Source: Prorocentrum cordatum (Eukaryota; Sar; Dinophyceae; Prorocentrales; Prorocentraceae). Taken from it: a DNA stretch of 64,000 nucleotides. The translations under genes were made by a program, and so were the position numbers. The DNA is taken from positions 546,001 through 610,000 of the forward strand of contig CAUYUJ010018059.1 of NCBI GenBank assembly GCA_963575745.1, in the 5' to 3' direction. The notes under the pieces are model-generated. The model was not told where the DNA came from and ran no database searches. It was given only the letters and a program-made list of their open reading frames with translations. Shown one piece after another: positions 1 to 7,589 of this stretch (position 1 is the stretch's first letter; the number at the start of each line of letters is the position of its first letter).

Positions 1-2
1 CT

Positions 3-188
3 CTGACGGTGACAGCGACGACGACGACGACGACGACGTCGTGGACGACCACGGCGACGGCGACGACGACGGCCGACGCGACGAACGGCGACGACGTCGT
101 CGTCGGCGGCTGCAGGCTGCTGGCGCTCGCGTCCCTGTCGCTGGGCGCCCTGGCGGCCTGCTGCGGCTCCGCGGCGCCCCGCCGCTAA
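3..188 (+). CDS. C-terminal fragment of a Thr-rich, possibly membrane-anchored protein
   Basis: The frame starting at base 3 is open from the window edge to a TAA at 186-188. It reads a long threonine tract from an ACG microsatellite, then a short polar stretch (ADATNGDD), then a hydrophobic C-terminal segment (LLALASLSLGALAACCG) and a short basic end. A Thr-rich stalk followed by a terminal hydrophobic helix is what a GPI-anchored or tail-anchored surface protein looks like. The microsatellite is also open in other frames, so the frame choice rests only on the hydrophobic tail and the stop. The 5' part lies outside the window and no family is recognised. Confidence 0.3.
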   Translation: MTVTATTTTTTTSWTTTATATTTADATNGDDVVVGGCRLLALASLSLGALAACCGSAAPRR

Positions 189-296
189 CCGCCGCGCCGC
201 GCTTTTTCGCCCCTCCGTGAGGGGGGGAGACGGCGACCGATGCCATCGCGCCGATCCTGGCTGGGCCAATTGTGGATCTACGTGGTGCCACATTTT

Positions 297-432
297 CAGA
301 GCCCCGAATCATCAGGGGTAACTCGGGTCAGGGCTAACTCGGGTTCGCTTTTCGGGATTCCGAACCCGAGTTACCCCGGGCCCGAGTTACCCCGGGTAAC
401 TCGGGCGTCCACCCCGGATAACTCGGGCGCCC
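297..432. repeat. degenerate TAACTCGGG repeat with a hairpin
   Basis: Copies of TAACTCGGG and its complement CCCGAGTTA alternate here. Bases 335-347 and 361-373 form perfect 13-bp inverted arms around a 13-nt loop. No gene is seen between 189 and 600. Confidence 0.7.
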
Positions 433-435
433 AAC

Positions 436-560
436 ATTTGTTGTGGAGCATATGTTGTGCAGATCTTTGTTGTGCAGTCTACGTGGTGCAGTCCATGTGG
501 TCCACCACGTGTGGTGTGCGAGACATGTTGCGGAAACTCTGAGGTGCAATCTGCTTGGGG
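436..560 (-). repeat. degenerate TTGCACCAC-type minisatellite, left of the retroelement
   Basis: Repeats of roughly 14-15 bp containing GTGGTGCA or TTGTGCAG, the complement of TTGCACCACNTAGA. The same family resumes at 7409 on the other side of the retroelement and recurs at 31.95-32.12, 37.08-37.2, 40.33-41.9 and 42.42-42.49 kb. Confidence 0.65.

Positions 561-562
<2 letters not shown>

Positions 563-600
<38 letters not shown>
563..600. repeat. (TA)n microsatellite at the left edge of the retroelement
   Basis: Pure TA dinucleotides abut the left terminal repeat. A second TA run abuts the right end at 7374-7408, so the element appears to have inserted within a TA tract. Confidence 0.85.
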
Positions 601-604
<4 letters not shown>

Positions 605-691
605 AGTCGTAGACGTGAATACCCCAACAGGCCCCTCCTCGCCCGAGCTTGTAAATGCTGACCCCCCGCAACTGCGGTGGCTCAAAGTCTG
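600..691 (+). repeat. A1 split direct repeat of the retrotransposon
   Basis: This 92-bp segment recurs at 7039-7130 with two mismatches (GTGAAT/GTGAGT and GTAAATG/GTACATG). It starts exactly at the edge of the TA microsatellite. Confidence 0.85.
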
Positions 692-719
692 AGAGGCCCC
701 CAGCCGCGGCGGCCCCTGC

Positions 720-1199
720 ATGGACGGTGGGGCGCCTCCGCTGTGGGCGACACTGCTCACGGCGTGGGGGGCGACCTGGAGCGCCTGCTGGAGCTGGGGC
801 TGGGGCGGAGTCACCACCCAGGCGGCTCACGCGGCGCCGTTCGCGACCTCTGGCCACTGCCAGGAGGACTCTGAGCGCTGCTCCTGCGACTGGGAGCTGC
901 GCAAGATCATCGACCTCCAGCAGGAGGTCGGCCTCCTCCAGTCGGAGGTGTGGGCGCTGCGGTGCCTGCTGCTGGCCGGGTTTCTGCTGCTCGGCGCTGT
1001 GGCCTCTGGTGCTGGCACGCTGGGTTTCCTGGTGGGGGCCTGCCGGCGCTGCCGCTGCGGCGGGCGCGAGCGCGCGCCGGGCCGGGCGGCCGAGCCCGGC
1101 GCCCAACCGGCCGCGGCCTCGAGGGCGGCGGCGGTAGAGGGGCCGGCGTGCCCTCAGCCGGGCCGAGGGCCCTCGACGCCGAGCCGCCGGCAGCTGTAG
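720..1199 (+). CDS. small coiled-coil and membrane protein of the retrotransposon (function unknown)
   Basis: A 159-residue ORF lies between the A1 repeat and the Gag-like ORF, and its TAG ends 4 nt before the next ATG. The N-terminus is Trp-rich and hydrophobic (about 8-32). A Cys-containing linker follows, then a short heptad-like helix (ELRKIIDLQQEVGLLQSEVW, near 60-80) and a strongly hydrophobic segment (LLLAGFLLLGAVASGAGTLG, near 83-105), a Cys/Arg-rich turn and an Ala/Pro-rich tail. One or two membrane passes with a preceding coiled coil are predicted by eye. The position suggests it belongs to the element, either as an envelope-like or membrane-targeting factor or as an N-terminal Gag partner. 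I recognise no homologue. GC-rich shadow frames overlap it, so coding is inferred from its composition and tight spacing. Confidence 0.45.
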   Translation: MDGGAPPLWATLLTAWGATWSACWSWGWGGVTTQAAHAAPFATSGHCQEDSERCSCDWELRKIIDLQQEVGLLQSEVWALRCLLLAGFLLLGAVASGAGTLGFLVGACRRCRCGGRERAPGRAAEPGAQPAAASRAAAVEGPACPQPGRGPSTPSRRQL

Positions 1200-1203
1200 C
1201 CCG

Positions 1204-2391
1204 ATGGCAGACGTGCTGACGCTGGACATCGGCGACCCGCAGATCCTGGTCCACTACCCGGACGACGAGAACGGCTTCCTCTGGCACCACAGAGTCTTGC
1301 TCTTCAGGGTGTCGGACGACATCTGGATCAGCTTGACCCCTGATCTCGCCCTGGTGCGCTTGAAGCTCCTGGACATCCGGCACGAGGTGCTGGAGAGGCG
1401 AGCCCCGTTCCCTGCCCACCTGGGCAACCAGGTCTATGCCCACGACCCCATCGCCGCCGCCGCCCTGGCGGGCTTCCGCCGCCGTGCGAAGATCCAGGGG
1501 CAGCTGCTGGGTGTGGGCCAGGTGGACGTGGTCGAGAGGATGATCTGGGTGGTGGCCGAGCCCCGGTCGGCGAAGTTCGGCGAGGTGATCGACTCGGCCA
1601 TCATGGACGACGACGCCCGCGGCACAGGCTTCGACACGAAGGGGGTGGCGGTCGTGGACGGGGAGGAGATCTTCGTGCAGAAGATCGCGGCCAGCAAGCT
1701 CGACGACTTCAAGAAGGAGACCAAGGCGGACCTCGGAGACGTGCGCACGCTCGGGGACCACCTCGACGATGCTGGGCAACGCTGCCTGAGGCTCTCGGAG
1801 GCGGTCGCCCTGATGAGAGACACGGATCAGCCGAACTTCCCGCTCGCCGGCGTGAGGAGCGTGAAGGAGTTCCTCGAGTCGGTGGCCTCCGGGCCTGGCA
1901 ACATGACGTCGTACCAGGCGGAGTGGGAGCGGCTCAGCGGAGTCGGTGAGGGTTCGGCAGTCAACCACGTGCACCGCAACTTGTGCGAGGTGATTCGGCT
2001 CATGCACTCCTGGGACCAGGTCGACGCCTCCATGCTGGCCTCTGCGGAGCTGATCGTGCGCTGGCTGGTTCAAACGGAGATAGCGGTAGAGCGCAACCCG
2101 CGCCACCCTGACTACAGCGGGCTGGACATAGTGATCTCGGCCCCGGTGAATGCAGCGGGCCGCGCGACGACGAACAAGTTCAACTCCTGGGCCACTGACA
2201 AGCTCAAGGAGAGGGCGCAGATCTGGATCAAGGAGAGGGCGCAGATCTGGAAGCAGGAGCGCCTGTACCGCGAGGAGCAGAAGACGAACCTGAAGGAGGG
2301 CAAGGGCGGCGATGGCTACGACCCGTCCAAGAAGAAGCTGAAGAAGAGAGGGGGCAAGGCCGGCGCCGAGGGCGCCGGCGAGGGAGGATGA
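1204..2391 (+). CDS. Gag-like ORF of the retrotransposon
   Basis: A 395-residue ORF with no catalytic motif, placed before the RT as Gag is in retroelements. The N-terminal half (about 8-60, with FLWHHRVLLFRV and a following LTPDL) is a folded mixed segment. From memory it resembles pre-RT proteins of dinoflagellate retroelements, which a search should confirm. Residues near 335-395 are highly charged and basic (repeated KERAQIW, then KKKLKKRGGKAG), which suits nucleic-acid binding. A 24-bp stretch near 2206-2253 is duplicated in tandem, giving KERAQIW twice. The ORF ends in TGA at 2389-2391. No zinc knuckle is visible. Confidence 0.65.
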   Translation: MADVLTLDIGDPQILVHYPDDENGFLWHHRVLLFRVSDDIWISLTPDLALVRLKLLDIRHEVLERRAPFPAHLGNQVYAHDPIAAAALAGFRRRAKIQGQLLGVGQVDVVERMIWVVAEPRSAKFGEVIDSAIMDDDARGTGFDTKGVAVVDGEEIFVQKIAASKLDDFKKETKADLGDVRTLGDHLDDAGQRCLRLSEAVALMRDTDQPNFPLAGVRSVKEFLESVASGPGNMTSYQAEWERLSGVGEGSAVNHVHRNLCEVIRLMHSWDQVDASMLASAELIVRWLVQTEIAVERNPRHPDYSGLDIVISAPVNAAGRATTNKFNSWATDKLKERAQIWIKERAQIWKQERLYREEQKTNLKEGKGGDGYDPSKKKLKKRGGKAGAEGAGEGG

Positions 2392-2721
2392 CGCCTCTCG
2401 GGGCTGTGGGGGAGCCGGTGCTGGCAGCCCGGGCGCCGAGAGAGCCCCCCCACAGCCGACACAGACGTGGGCTAGCCCCCTCTATTCCTGGAGGGATCCG
2501 GTCACGAGATCGACGGCACGGAGACCCTTTTCCTCTGCCCTGCGATCCGAGTGGCCTCGGCTCTGCATGCAGCTCTGCGCGGCAACGGCAAGTTTTTGAC
2601 ACGGTTCGGGCCCTGAACCAGCTTGCCGCCGCCAACGTGAATTCACGTCGCGCCCAGGGGCACGACCGCGCACCAGAAGGGCACCTCCGGCCGGCCGCCG
2701 TGCAGCAGTGGATGATCCAGA
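2392..2721 (+). other. spacer between Gag-like and RT ORFs
   Basis: About 330 bp inside the element, open in other frames but without recognisable domains. The RT ORF could begin upstream of its first ATG at 2722 if expressed by readthrough, frameshift or splicing from the Gag-like ORF. Confidence 0.4.
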
Positions 2722-4989
2722 ATGTCGCCCGGCGTGTACTGGCGCATGGGGATTGCCCCACTGACCTCACAGAGGAGTCATCGTTGCACGAGATCCTCGA
2801 CTCGAGACCACTACGGGATGGAGCCCAAGAACCTGGCCAGCTTCGACTTCGACAAGGTCAAGATCCTGCACAGGAAGGTCCACGTTCGGCCGATGCGCCG
2901 GGAGTTGCCCGCGTCGGCCGCTGGCTACCTTCGGCACGCTTCCGACTTGATCGAGGTGGACGAAGCGGAGCTTGAGAGAGATCGTGCCGAGGGAGTGGGT
3001 GTCACGCCATACTGGGACCCTCTCCTCCGGCGCTCGCGAGACCTTCGGAAGCGACTGTACCAGCGCCTGGACCAGCAGGGCCTGCTGACTTGGCGTCGGC
3101 GGCTGAAGGGGCATGCGGGCATCTTCGTGGTCAAGAAAAAGGATGGGCTCCAGAGGTTGATCATCGACGCCCGAGCGGCCAATCGGGCGCATCGGCCACC
3201 TCCCACTACTCGGCTAGGCTCCTCGCGATGCATGGCCGACCTCGACCTCTCCGACCCCCGCCTGAAGGCATCGGGCTTCGGGGGCCTCGGCTCCGGGGCC
3301 TTCAGCCCAGCTGGCCGCGAGGGAGACGTCGGGGACTGTTTCTACAACTTCACCATCCCCGAGCTGGCGAGCTGGTTCGGCTTCGCAGACCAGTTCGACA
3401 CCCACGAGCTGACGGAGATGGGCTGCCTGCCGGACTCGATCTGGGACGACGCCGAGGGGGCCGAGACCAAGGTCGTGGACGGCGAGCAGCTCTACCCCTG
3501 CATGTGCGCGGTGTGCATGGGCTGGTCTTGGGCGCTCTACTTCGCCAACGAGGCCGTGACCTACCGCGTCCAGCGGGCGCTGCCCGACGGGGCCGAGAAG
3601 GTGATGAGGGAGATGCAGCCTGCCCCGACCATCGAGCCCGGCAAGTGCGTTGCCGGAGTGCACGTTGACAACGTGCAGGTGATCGGAGGCTGCGAGGCTG
3701 ACGCCAACACTCAGATGCATGAAATCGAGAATCTTTTTCGAGAGGACCGTATACCTTTCGACGTGGAGCCGGGGGACAGTTTGGAGATGCAGTCCCTCGG
3801 CCTGGTGTACCACTGGCAGGAGCGTCGCCTGAGGCATGTGGCTCGGCGCGTCTGGCGGACCTACATGGCCGGACACGCCCTTTTGAGACGCCGCAAGCTC
3901 CACGGGCACGCGCTCCAGTGCTGGCTGGGGCACGTCGTGAACCTGAACCAGCTCTGCCCCGAGGCGATGTCCGCGCTGAACGCCTGCTACCGCTTCATCG
4001 AGGAGTCGCTGGAGTCGCCCAAGCGGGTCTGGCCCTCTGCGAAGTCCGAGATCCGCTGCTCGATGAACTTGCTCTTCCTGATGGAGGCGGACCTGGGCGC
4101 GACCTACTCGGACCAGGTGTACTGCGGGGACTCGTCCGGCCGCGGCTACGCACTCCACGTGACGACCGCCGAGCCGACCGAGCTCCGAGAAGCCTGGAGG
4201 TGGAGAGAACGCTGGCGGTACCGCGACGTCCCGACAGTGACGGGCCACGTCAGCAACGGGCTCGACTACGTGCGCGGCGGCACGCCCGGCACCGCCACTG
4301 GCCCGAGGACCGCCTTCGGCCAGTCCCTGCTGAGTCAGGCGGAGGTGCCAGAGGATGCGAGCGGCCTGGCTCCCTCTCCGGCCCGAAGCCGCGCTGCGAA
4401 GCCGGCTCGTGGCCGCACCCAGCTGCATCTTGACTCGGGCATCCCCGCCTTGGAGGACAGCTGGGTGGCCAGGCGCCGCTGCAAGCTGGTCGCCGCGGAC
4501 CGCTGGCGCTGGCAGGACGAGCACATCAACCTCAAGGAGGCGAGGGTCGCCTTGATGGGGCTCCGACGGCACTGCCGATCGGTGAAGTTCATGGGCACAA
4601 AGCTGCTCTCGATCAGCGACAGCCAGGTCACAGTCGGGGCCTTCGAGAAGGGCCGCTCCAGCGCGGGCCTGCAGGCCCTCTGCAGGCGCGCAGCCGCCTA
4701 CCGCCTGGGCGGGCAGATCTCCTGGCGGCTCAGGTACATCGAGACTGACCGAAACCCGAGCGGCGAGGACTCCCGGCGCTGGGACCTGAAGAAGCCTGCT
4801 GGGCTGAACCGGGGGCCCGAGCGTCGAGACGCCGCCCCGAGCCTGTCCGCTCCGGCTGCGAGTTACACGACCTCCTCCTCTTCTCGGTCACCTCCGTCGG
4901 CATCCTCAGCATCTGTTGTACGCCCGTCAATTCAGAGCGAGCCTGGTAAATCAGATTTTTTGTATGGAGCTCTTCGGTGGAAAGGGTGA
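2722..4989 (+). CDS. reverse transcriptase-RNase H of the tyrosine-recombinase retrotransposon
   Basis: A 755-residue ORF. RT signatures in order: FVVKKKDG with IIDARAAN (about 135-155), a motif-A-like GDCFYNF with D205, motif B MGWSWALYF (266-274), and the catalytic-loop segment GVHVDNVQVIGG, where the usual YxDD is HVDN (314-317), so the second Asp is Asn. RNase H follows with GDSSGRG (D470), NLKEARVAL (E606), ISDSQVTV (D633) and NPSGEDSR (678-685), giving a D-E-D-D set like that of DIRS and caulimovirus-type RNase H. The enzyme would copy element RNA into DNA. The frame ends 74 nt inside the methyltransferase ORF, which is in the next frame. The first ATG was taken as start; the true start may be upstream. 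Whether HVDN is lineage-typical or disabling cannot be told here. Confidence 0.85.
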   Translation: MSPGVYWRMGIAPLTSQRSHRCTRSSTRDHYGMEPKNLASFDFDKVKILHRKVHVRPMRRELPASAAGYLRHASDLIEVDEAELERDRAEGVGVTPYWDPLLRRSRDLRKRLYQRLDQQGLLTWRRRLKGHAGIFVVKKKDGLQRLIIDARAANRAHRPPPTTRLGSSRCMADLDLSDPRLKASGFGGLGSGAFSPAGREGDVGDCFYNFTIPELASWFGFADQFDTHELTEMGCLPDSIWDDAEGAETKVVDGEQLYPCMCAVCMGWSWALYFANEAVTYRVQRALPDGAEKVMREMQPAPTIEPGKCVAGVHVDNVQVIGGCEADANTQMHEIENLFREDRIPFDVEPGDSLEMQSLGLVYHWQERRLRHVARRVWRTYMAGHALLRRRKLHGHALQCWLGHVVNLNQLCPEAMSALNACYRFIEESLESPKRVWPSAKSEIRCSMNLLFLMEADLGATYSDQVYCGDSSGRGYALHVTTAEPTELREAWRWRERWRYRDVPTVTGHVSNGLDYVRGGTPGTATGPRTAFGQSLLSQAEVPEDASGLAPSPARSRAAKPARGRTQLHLDSGIPALEDSWVARRRCKLVAADRWRWQDEHINLKEARVALMGLRRHCRSVKFMGTKLLSISDSQVTVGAFEKGRSSAGLQALCRRAAAYRLGGQISWRLRYIETDRNPSGEDSRRWDLKKPAGLNRGPERRDAAPSLSAPAASYTTSSSSRSPPSASSASVVRPSIQSEPGKSDFLYGALRWKG

Positions 4990-6778
4990 GCTGACTCGAG
5001 CTTGCCTGGCGGAGGGGCTTCCCTTCGCGGATTCAGTTGATATCAGAGACGGCTGGGAATTTGATCTTTCTCGTCGCAGTACACAAGAGTATATCCTGAG
5101 GCTGGCCCGAGAAGGGCGTTTGATATATGTGCACCTGGGAACGCCTTGTCAGGTTTGGAGTATCGCTCGGAGGGGGATCCGAAACCACGTTCGAGCCAGG
5201 GCCCGGGAACGTCTGGGCATCGAGTTCGCACTGTTTACGGCTACGTTGTGTCATATCCTATCACGTCGTGGGTGTTATTGGAGTGTGGAAAACCCCCGGA
5301 CTTCGAGACTCTGGAACTTCGACCCGATCGCTCGCCTTCATGGACTCGCGGACGTCGTCGAGGTAAACTTCGATATGAGCATGTATGGCACGGCCTATCG
5401 GAAACCTACTCGAATCCTGACAAACCTGAGAGCGTTACAGTCCCTGGGAGATCGACTTCGCATTCGACATAAACACTCGGTCTTGCTACACGGTCATCTC
5501 ACACCACTTGCCGCCGCCTACCCGCCAGCATTGGGCTCGTGTTGGGCCAGGCTCCTTTCTTCGGCCCTGCCGGGCGACATACGCCCGGGCCAGCGAGCCT
5601 TCGACCCCAGCGAGGTCCGCCATGGCCTCCAGCGGGCCGCGGGCCGTCGCCCGGCGGCTCGAGGAGCAGCGGTTCACGGTGAGGTCGATGAACCCCGTGA
5701 GCCAGCCTGCCAGGCCGCCGACTCGTTCCTCGAGCACGACCCGATCATCCAGTTCGGCCAGGACGAGCGGCCCCGGCGCTGGAGGGCCCACCCGGACTGG
5801 GCGGCAGCCGCCACCGGGGAAGGGCCGACCGCGGCAGCCTACAGGCCCCCGGCGGGCAGGCCCCATCACCGTCCCGCGGAAGGACTCGCTGATCATGGCG
5901 ACGGTGACCGGAGGCACGCTGGAGAGGTACGCGACGGCGGTCCACGAGTTCGAGACCTACGCGAAGGAGAAGCGCCTGCCGCTGCAGCCGCTGGCACGCC
6001 TGGACGACAGCCTCTCCCTCTACTTCGTGGACCTGTTCGACGACGGCTTCGGGGTCTGGGAGGGGCGCAACGCCTTCTACGGGTACAAGCTGCTGAAGCT
6101 CAGGACGACGGGCAAGGTCGACCTCCCAAAGGCGCTGGCCTCCCTGAAGGGTTGGACGAAGCGGGCGCCCGGGAGGATGCGTCTGCCGCTGCCCGACATC
6201 ATCGTGGACGACATCGCGCTGGACCTGGTGGAGCACGGGAACCCCCTGATGGGGGCCGCGGTGGTGATCCAGACAGACACCTACACGCGGCCCTCCGAGG
6301 TGGTGGGGCTGAGGCAGGGCCAGATCTTGCCGCCGGCGCCGGTCGCGAAGCTCGGCGCGCACTATGGCATCGTCATCGCGCCCTCGGAGTGGCACGAGAC
6401 CACGAAGACGGGCGGCCAGGACGACAGCCTGCTCGTGGGCGACGTGGCGAGGCCCTGGCTCACGAGCGTGCTGCGGCTGCTCCACAAGCCCAACGTGTCG
6501 GACAAGAAGAAGATCTTCGACTTCACCCTCGGCGACTACGAGCGCGAGGTGAAGAAGTCGGCCTGCCGCCTGGGCTACACCGCCCTGGGCGTTTGCCCGC
6601 GCGTCTTCCGGCACTCGGGCGCCAGCAACGACAAGGCGCACTCCCGGAGGACGTTGAAAGAGGTTCAGAAGCGCGGACGATGGGCATCCTCCGCGTCGGT
6701 GGCTCGCTACGAGAAGGGGGCCCTGATCTTGCAGCAGTTGCGCAAGGTTCCCTTGGCCAAGCAGAGGAGGGCGGCTGA
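4916..6778 (+). CDS. cytosine-C5 methyltransferase-like ORF of the retrotransposon (domain about 4916-5570)
   Basis: The first ~215 residues look like a DNA (cytosine-5) methyltransferase fold. They contain a motif-I-like SAM loop MELFGGKGELTRACLAEG (17-34), then GTPCQVWS with the candidate catalytic Cys78 (motif IV, PCQ), YWSVENP with E125-N126 (motif VI; ENP instead of ENV), and YGTAYRKPTR in the region where motif VIII would lie. It overlaps the RT ORF by 74 nt in the +1 frame. The reading frame stays open to 6778, but from about 5508 it runs through the recombinase in another frame. That C-terminal part is probably a GC-driven shadow, and the real product likely ends early or is joined to the recombinase by frameshifting or splicing. 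Enzymatic activity and target are unknown. Confidence 0.65.
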   Translation: MYARQFRASLVNQIFCMELFGGKGELTRACLAEGLPFADSVDIRDGWEFDLSRRSTQEYILRLAREGRLIYVHLGTPCQVWSIARRGIRNHVRARARERLGIEFALFTATLCHILSRRGCYWSVENPRTSRLWNFDPIARLHGLADVVEVNFDMSMYGTAYRKPTRILTNLRALQSLGDRLRIRHKHSVLLHGHLTPLAAAYPPALGSCWARLLSSALPGDIRPGQRAFDPSEVRHGLQRAAGRRPAARGAAVHGEVDEPREPACQAADSFLEHDPIIQFGQDERPRRWRAHPDWAAAATGEGPTAAAYRPPAGRPHHRPAEGLADHGDGDRRHAGEVRDGGPRVRDLREGEAPAAAAAGTPGRQPLPLLRGPVRRRLRGLGGAQRLLRVQAAEAQDDGQGRPPKGAGLPEGLDEAGAREDASAAARHHRGRHRAGPGGAREPPDGGRGGDPDRHLHAALRGGGAEAGPDLAAGAGREARRALWHRHRALGVARDHEDGRPGRQPARGRRGEALAHERAAAAPQAQRVGQEEDLRLHPRRLRARGEEVGLPPGLHRPGRLPARLPALGRQQRQGALPEDVERGSEARTMGILRVGGSLREGGPDLAAVAQGSLGQAEEGG

Positions 6779-6830
6779 GCGCAGCAAGCGCCTGCCGCAC
6801 GTCCTCCTTCAAAAGATTCGTGAAATGTAG
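5508..6830 (+). CDS. tyrosine recombinase (integrase) of the retrotransposon
   Basis: A 440-residue ORF. Residues 1-130 are low-complexity and probably include shadow sequence. The recombinase proper begins near MATVTGGTLERYATAVHEFE (an SAM-like core-binding region). Catalytic boxes: TYTRPSEVVGL with Arg261, a candidate Lys in ETTKTGG, PRVFRHSGAS with Arg368-His369 (the His three residues before this Arg is Arg365, so HxxR reads RxxR), RGRW with Trp392 in the usual His/Trp position, and RYEK with the nucleophile Tyr401. It would integrate the circular DNA intermediate, explaining the split direct repeats and the absence of a DDE integrase. The frame is +1 relative to the methyltransferase ORF. 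Stop at 6828-6830 precedes B1 by 25 nt. Confidence 0.85.
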   Translation: MPPPTRQHWARVGPGSFLRPCRATYARASEPSTPARSAMASSGPRAVARRLEEQRFTVRSMNPVSQPARPPTRSSSTTRSSSSARTSGPGAGGPTRTGRQPPPGKGRPRQPTGPRRAGPITVPRKDSLIMATVTGGTLERYATAVHEFETYAKEKRLPLQPLARLDDSLSLYFVDLFDDGFGVWEGRNAFYGYKLLKLRTTGKVDLPKALASLKGWTKRAPGRMRLPLPDIIVDDIALDLVEHGNPLMGAAVVIQTDTYTRPSEVVGLRQGQILPPAPVAKLGAHYGIVIAPSEWHETTKTGGQDDSLLVGDVARPWLTSVLRLLHKPNVSDKKKIFDFTLGDYEREVKKSACRLGYTALGVCPRVFRHSGASNDKAHSRRTLKEVQKRGRWASSASVARYEKGALILQQLRKVPLAKQRRAAERSKRLPHVLLQKIREM

Positions 6831-6855
6831 CGGCCACCAGTTCATGATACGGGTA

Positions 6856-7038
6856 TGGGCGAAAGAGGGGCCGTCCAAGATGACAGCCCGACGATGTTCG
6901 ACAATTTATCTCGTCTCAGGCCTGAGCTTCGATTGGATTACCTTGTCAGAGAGTGCGTGTGAAAGGTGATCCAAAATATATCGCACAGCTTCGCTGGATA
7001 TGCATGTCTGGGCGAGGTTTTTAGGCCATCTAGGGGTG
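6856..7038 (+). repeat. B1 split direct repeat
   Basis: These 183 bp recur without a visible difference at 7191-7373, at a constant offset of 335 bp. Confidence 0.9.
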
Positions 7039-7130
7039 TGTATAGTCGTAGACGTGAGTACCCCAACAGGCCCCTCCTCGCCCGAGCTTGTACATGCTGA
7101 CCCCCCGCAACTGCGGTGGCTCAAAGTCTG
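7039..7130 (+). repeat. A2 split direct repeat
   Basis: Second copy of A1, directly joined to B1. The 60 bp from 7131 to 7190 separate it from B2 and are not repeated elsewhere in the element as far as I can see. Confidence 0.85.
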
Positions 7131-7190
7131 CCCGCCCTCAGCCACCCTCGAGCTCAGCACGCCTCGCTCGTAATTCAATGCTTTTTCCGC

Positions 7191-7370
7191 TGGGCGAAAG
7201 AGGGGCCGTCCAAGATGACAGCCCGACGATGTTCGACAATTTATCTCGTCTCAGGCCTGAGCTTCGATTGGATTACCTTGTCAGAGAGTGCGTGTGAAAG
7301 GTGATCCAAAATATATCGCACAGCTTCGCTGGATATGCATGTCTGGGCGAGGTTTTTAGGCCATCTAGGG

Positions 7371-7373
<3 letters not shown>
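7191..7373 (+). repeat. B2 split direct repeat, right end of the retrotransposon
   Basis: Identical copy of B1. It ends where a second TA microsatellite starts. Confidence 0.9.
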
Positions 7374-7412
<39 letters not shown>

Positions 7413-7560
7413 CGCCATCTGCGCGGTGCAATCTTTATGGTGCGATCGTCGTGGTGCATTCGGTGTGGTGCAAACCACGTTGTGCAATTTATTTTGTATT
7501 GTCCATGTAGTGCAATCGGCATGGTGCAATCGACGCGGCGCAGCCTATGTTGAGCAGTTC
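7374..7560. repeat. (TA)n microsatellite then TTGCACCAC-type minisatellite, right flank
   Basis: TA dinucleotides to about 7408, then degenerate GTGGTGCAATC repeats to about 7560. These match the left flank, so the retroelement splits one repeat array. Confidence 0.7.
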
Positions 7561-7589
7561 ACCCTGCCGAACTTGAAGTTGTCAATGCC

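Larger units (their letters stand above)
600..7373 (+). mobile_element. tyrosine-recombinase retrotransposon (DIRS/Ngaro-like) with a cytosine-methyltransferase-like ORF
   Basis: The 6.77-kb unit has split direct repeats in the order A1 (600-691), ORFs, B1 (6856-7038), A2 (7039-7130), B2 (7191-7373). This arrangement is diagnostic of Ngaro/PAT-type tyrosine-recombinase retrotransposons, which replicate through a circular intermediate. B1 and B2 look identical over 183 bp, and A1 and A2 differ at two of 92 positions, so the insertion is recent. Between the repeats lie, all on the plus strand, a small coiled-coil/membrane ORF, a Gag-like ORF, RT-RNase H, a DNA-methyltransferase-like ORF and a tyrosine recombinase. 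Classical DIRS elements carry a Dam-like adenine methylase domain; here the motifs are of the cytosine-C5 type. Both ends lie in TA microsatellites and no target duplication can be scored. Confidence 0.85.

Noticed and set aside
661-691. TGGCTCAAAG in the A1 repeat as a spliced-leader relic
   Set aside because: Only eight consecutive bases agree and the preceding sequence does not match.
5600-6778. C-terminal ~400 residues of the methyltransferase frame
   Set aside because: Ala/Arg/Gly-rich shadow of the recombinase ORF; kept only as an open frame in the coordinates.
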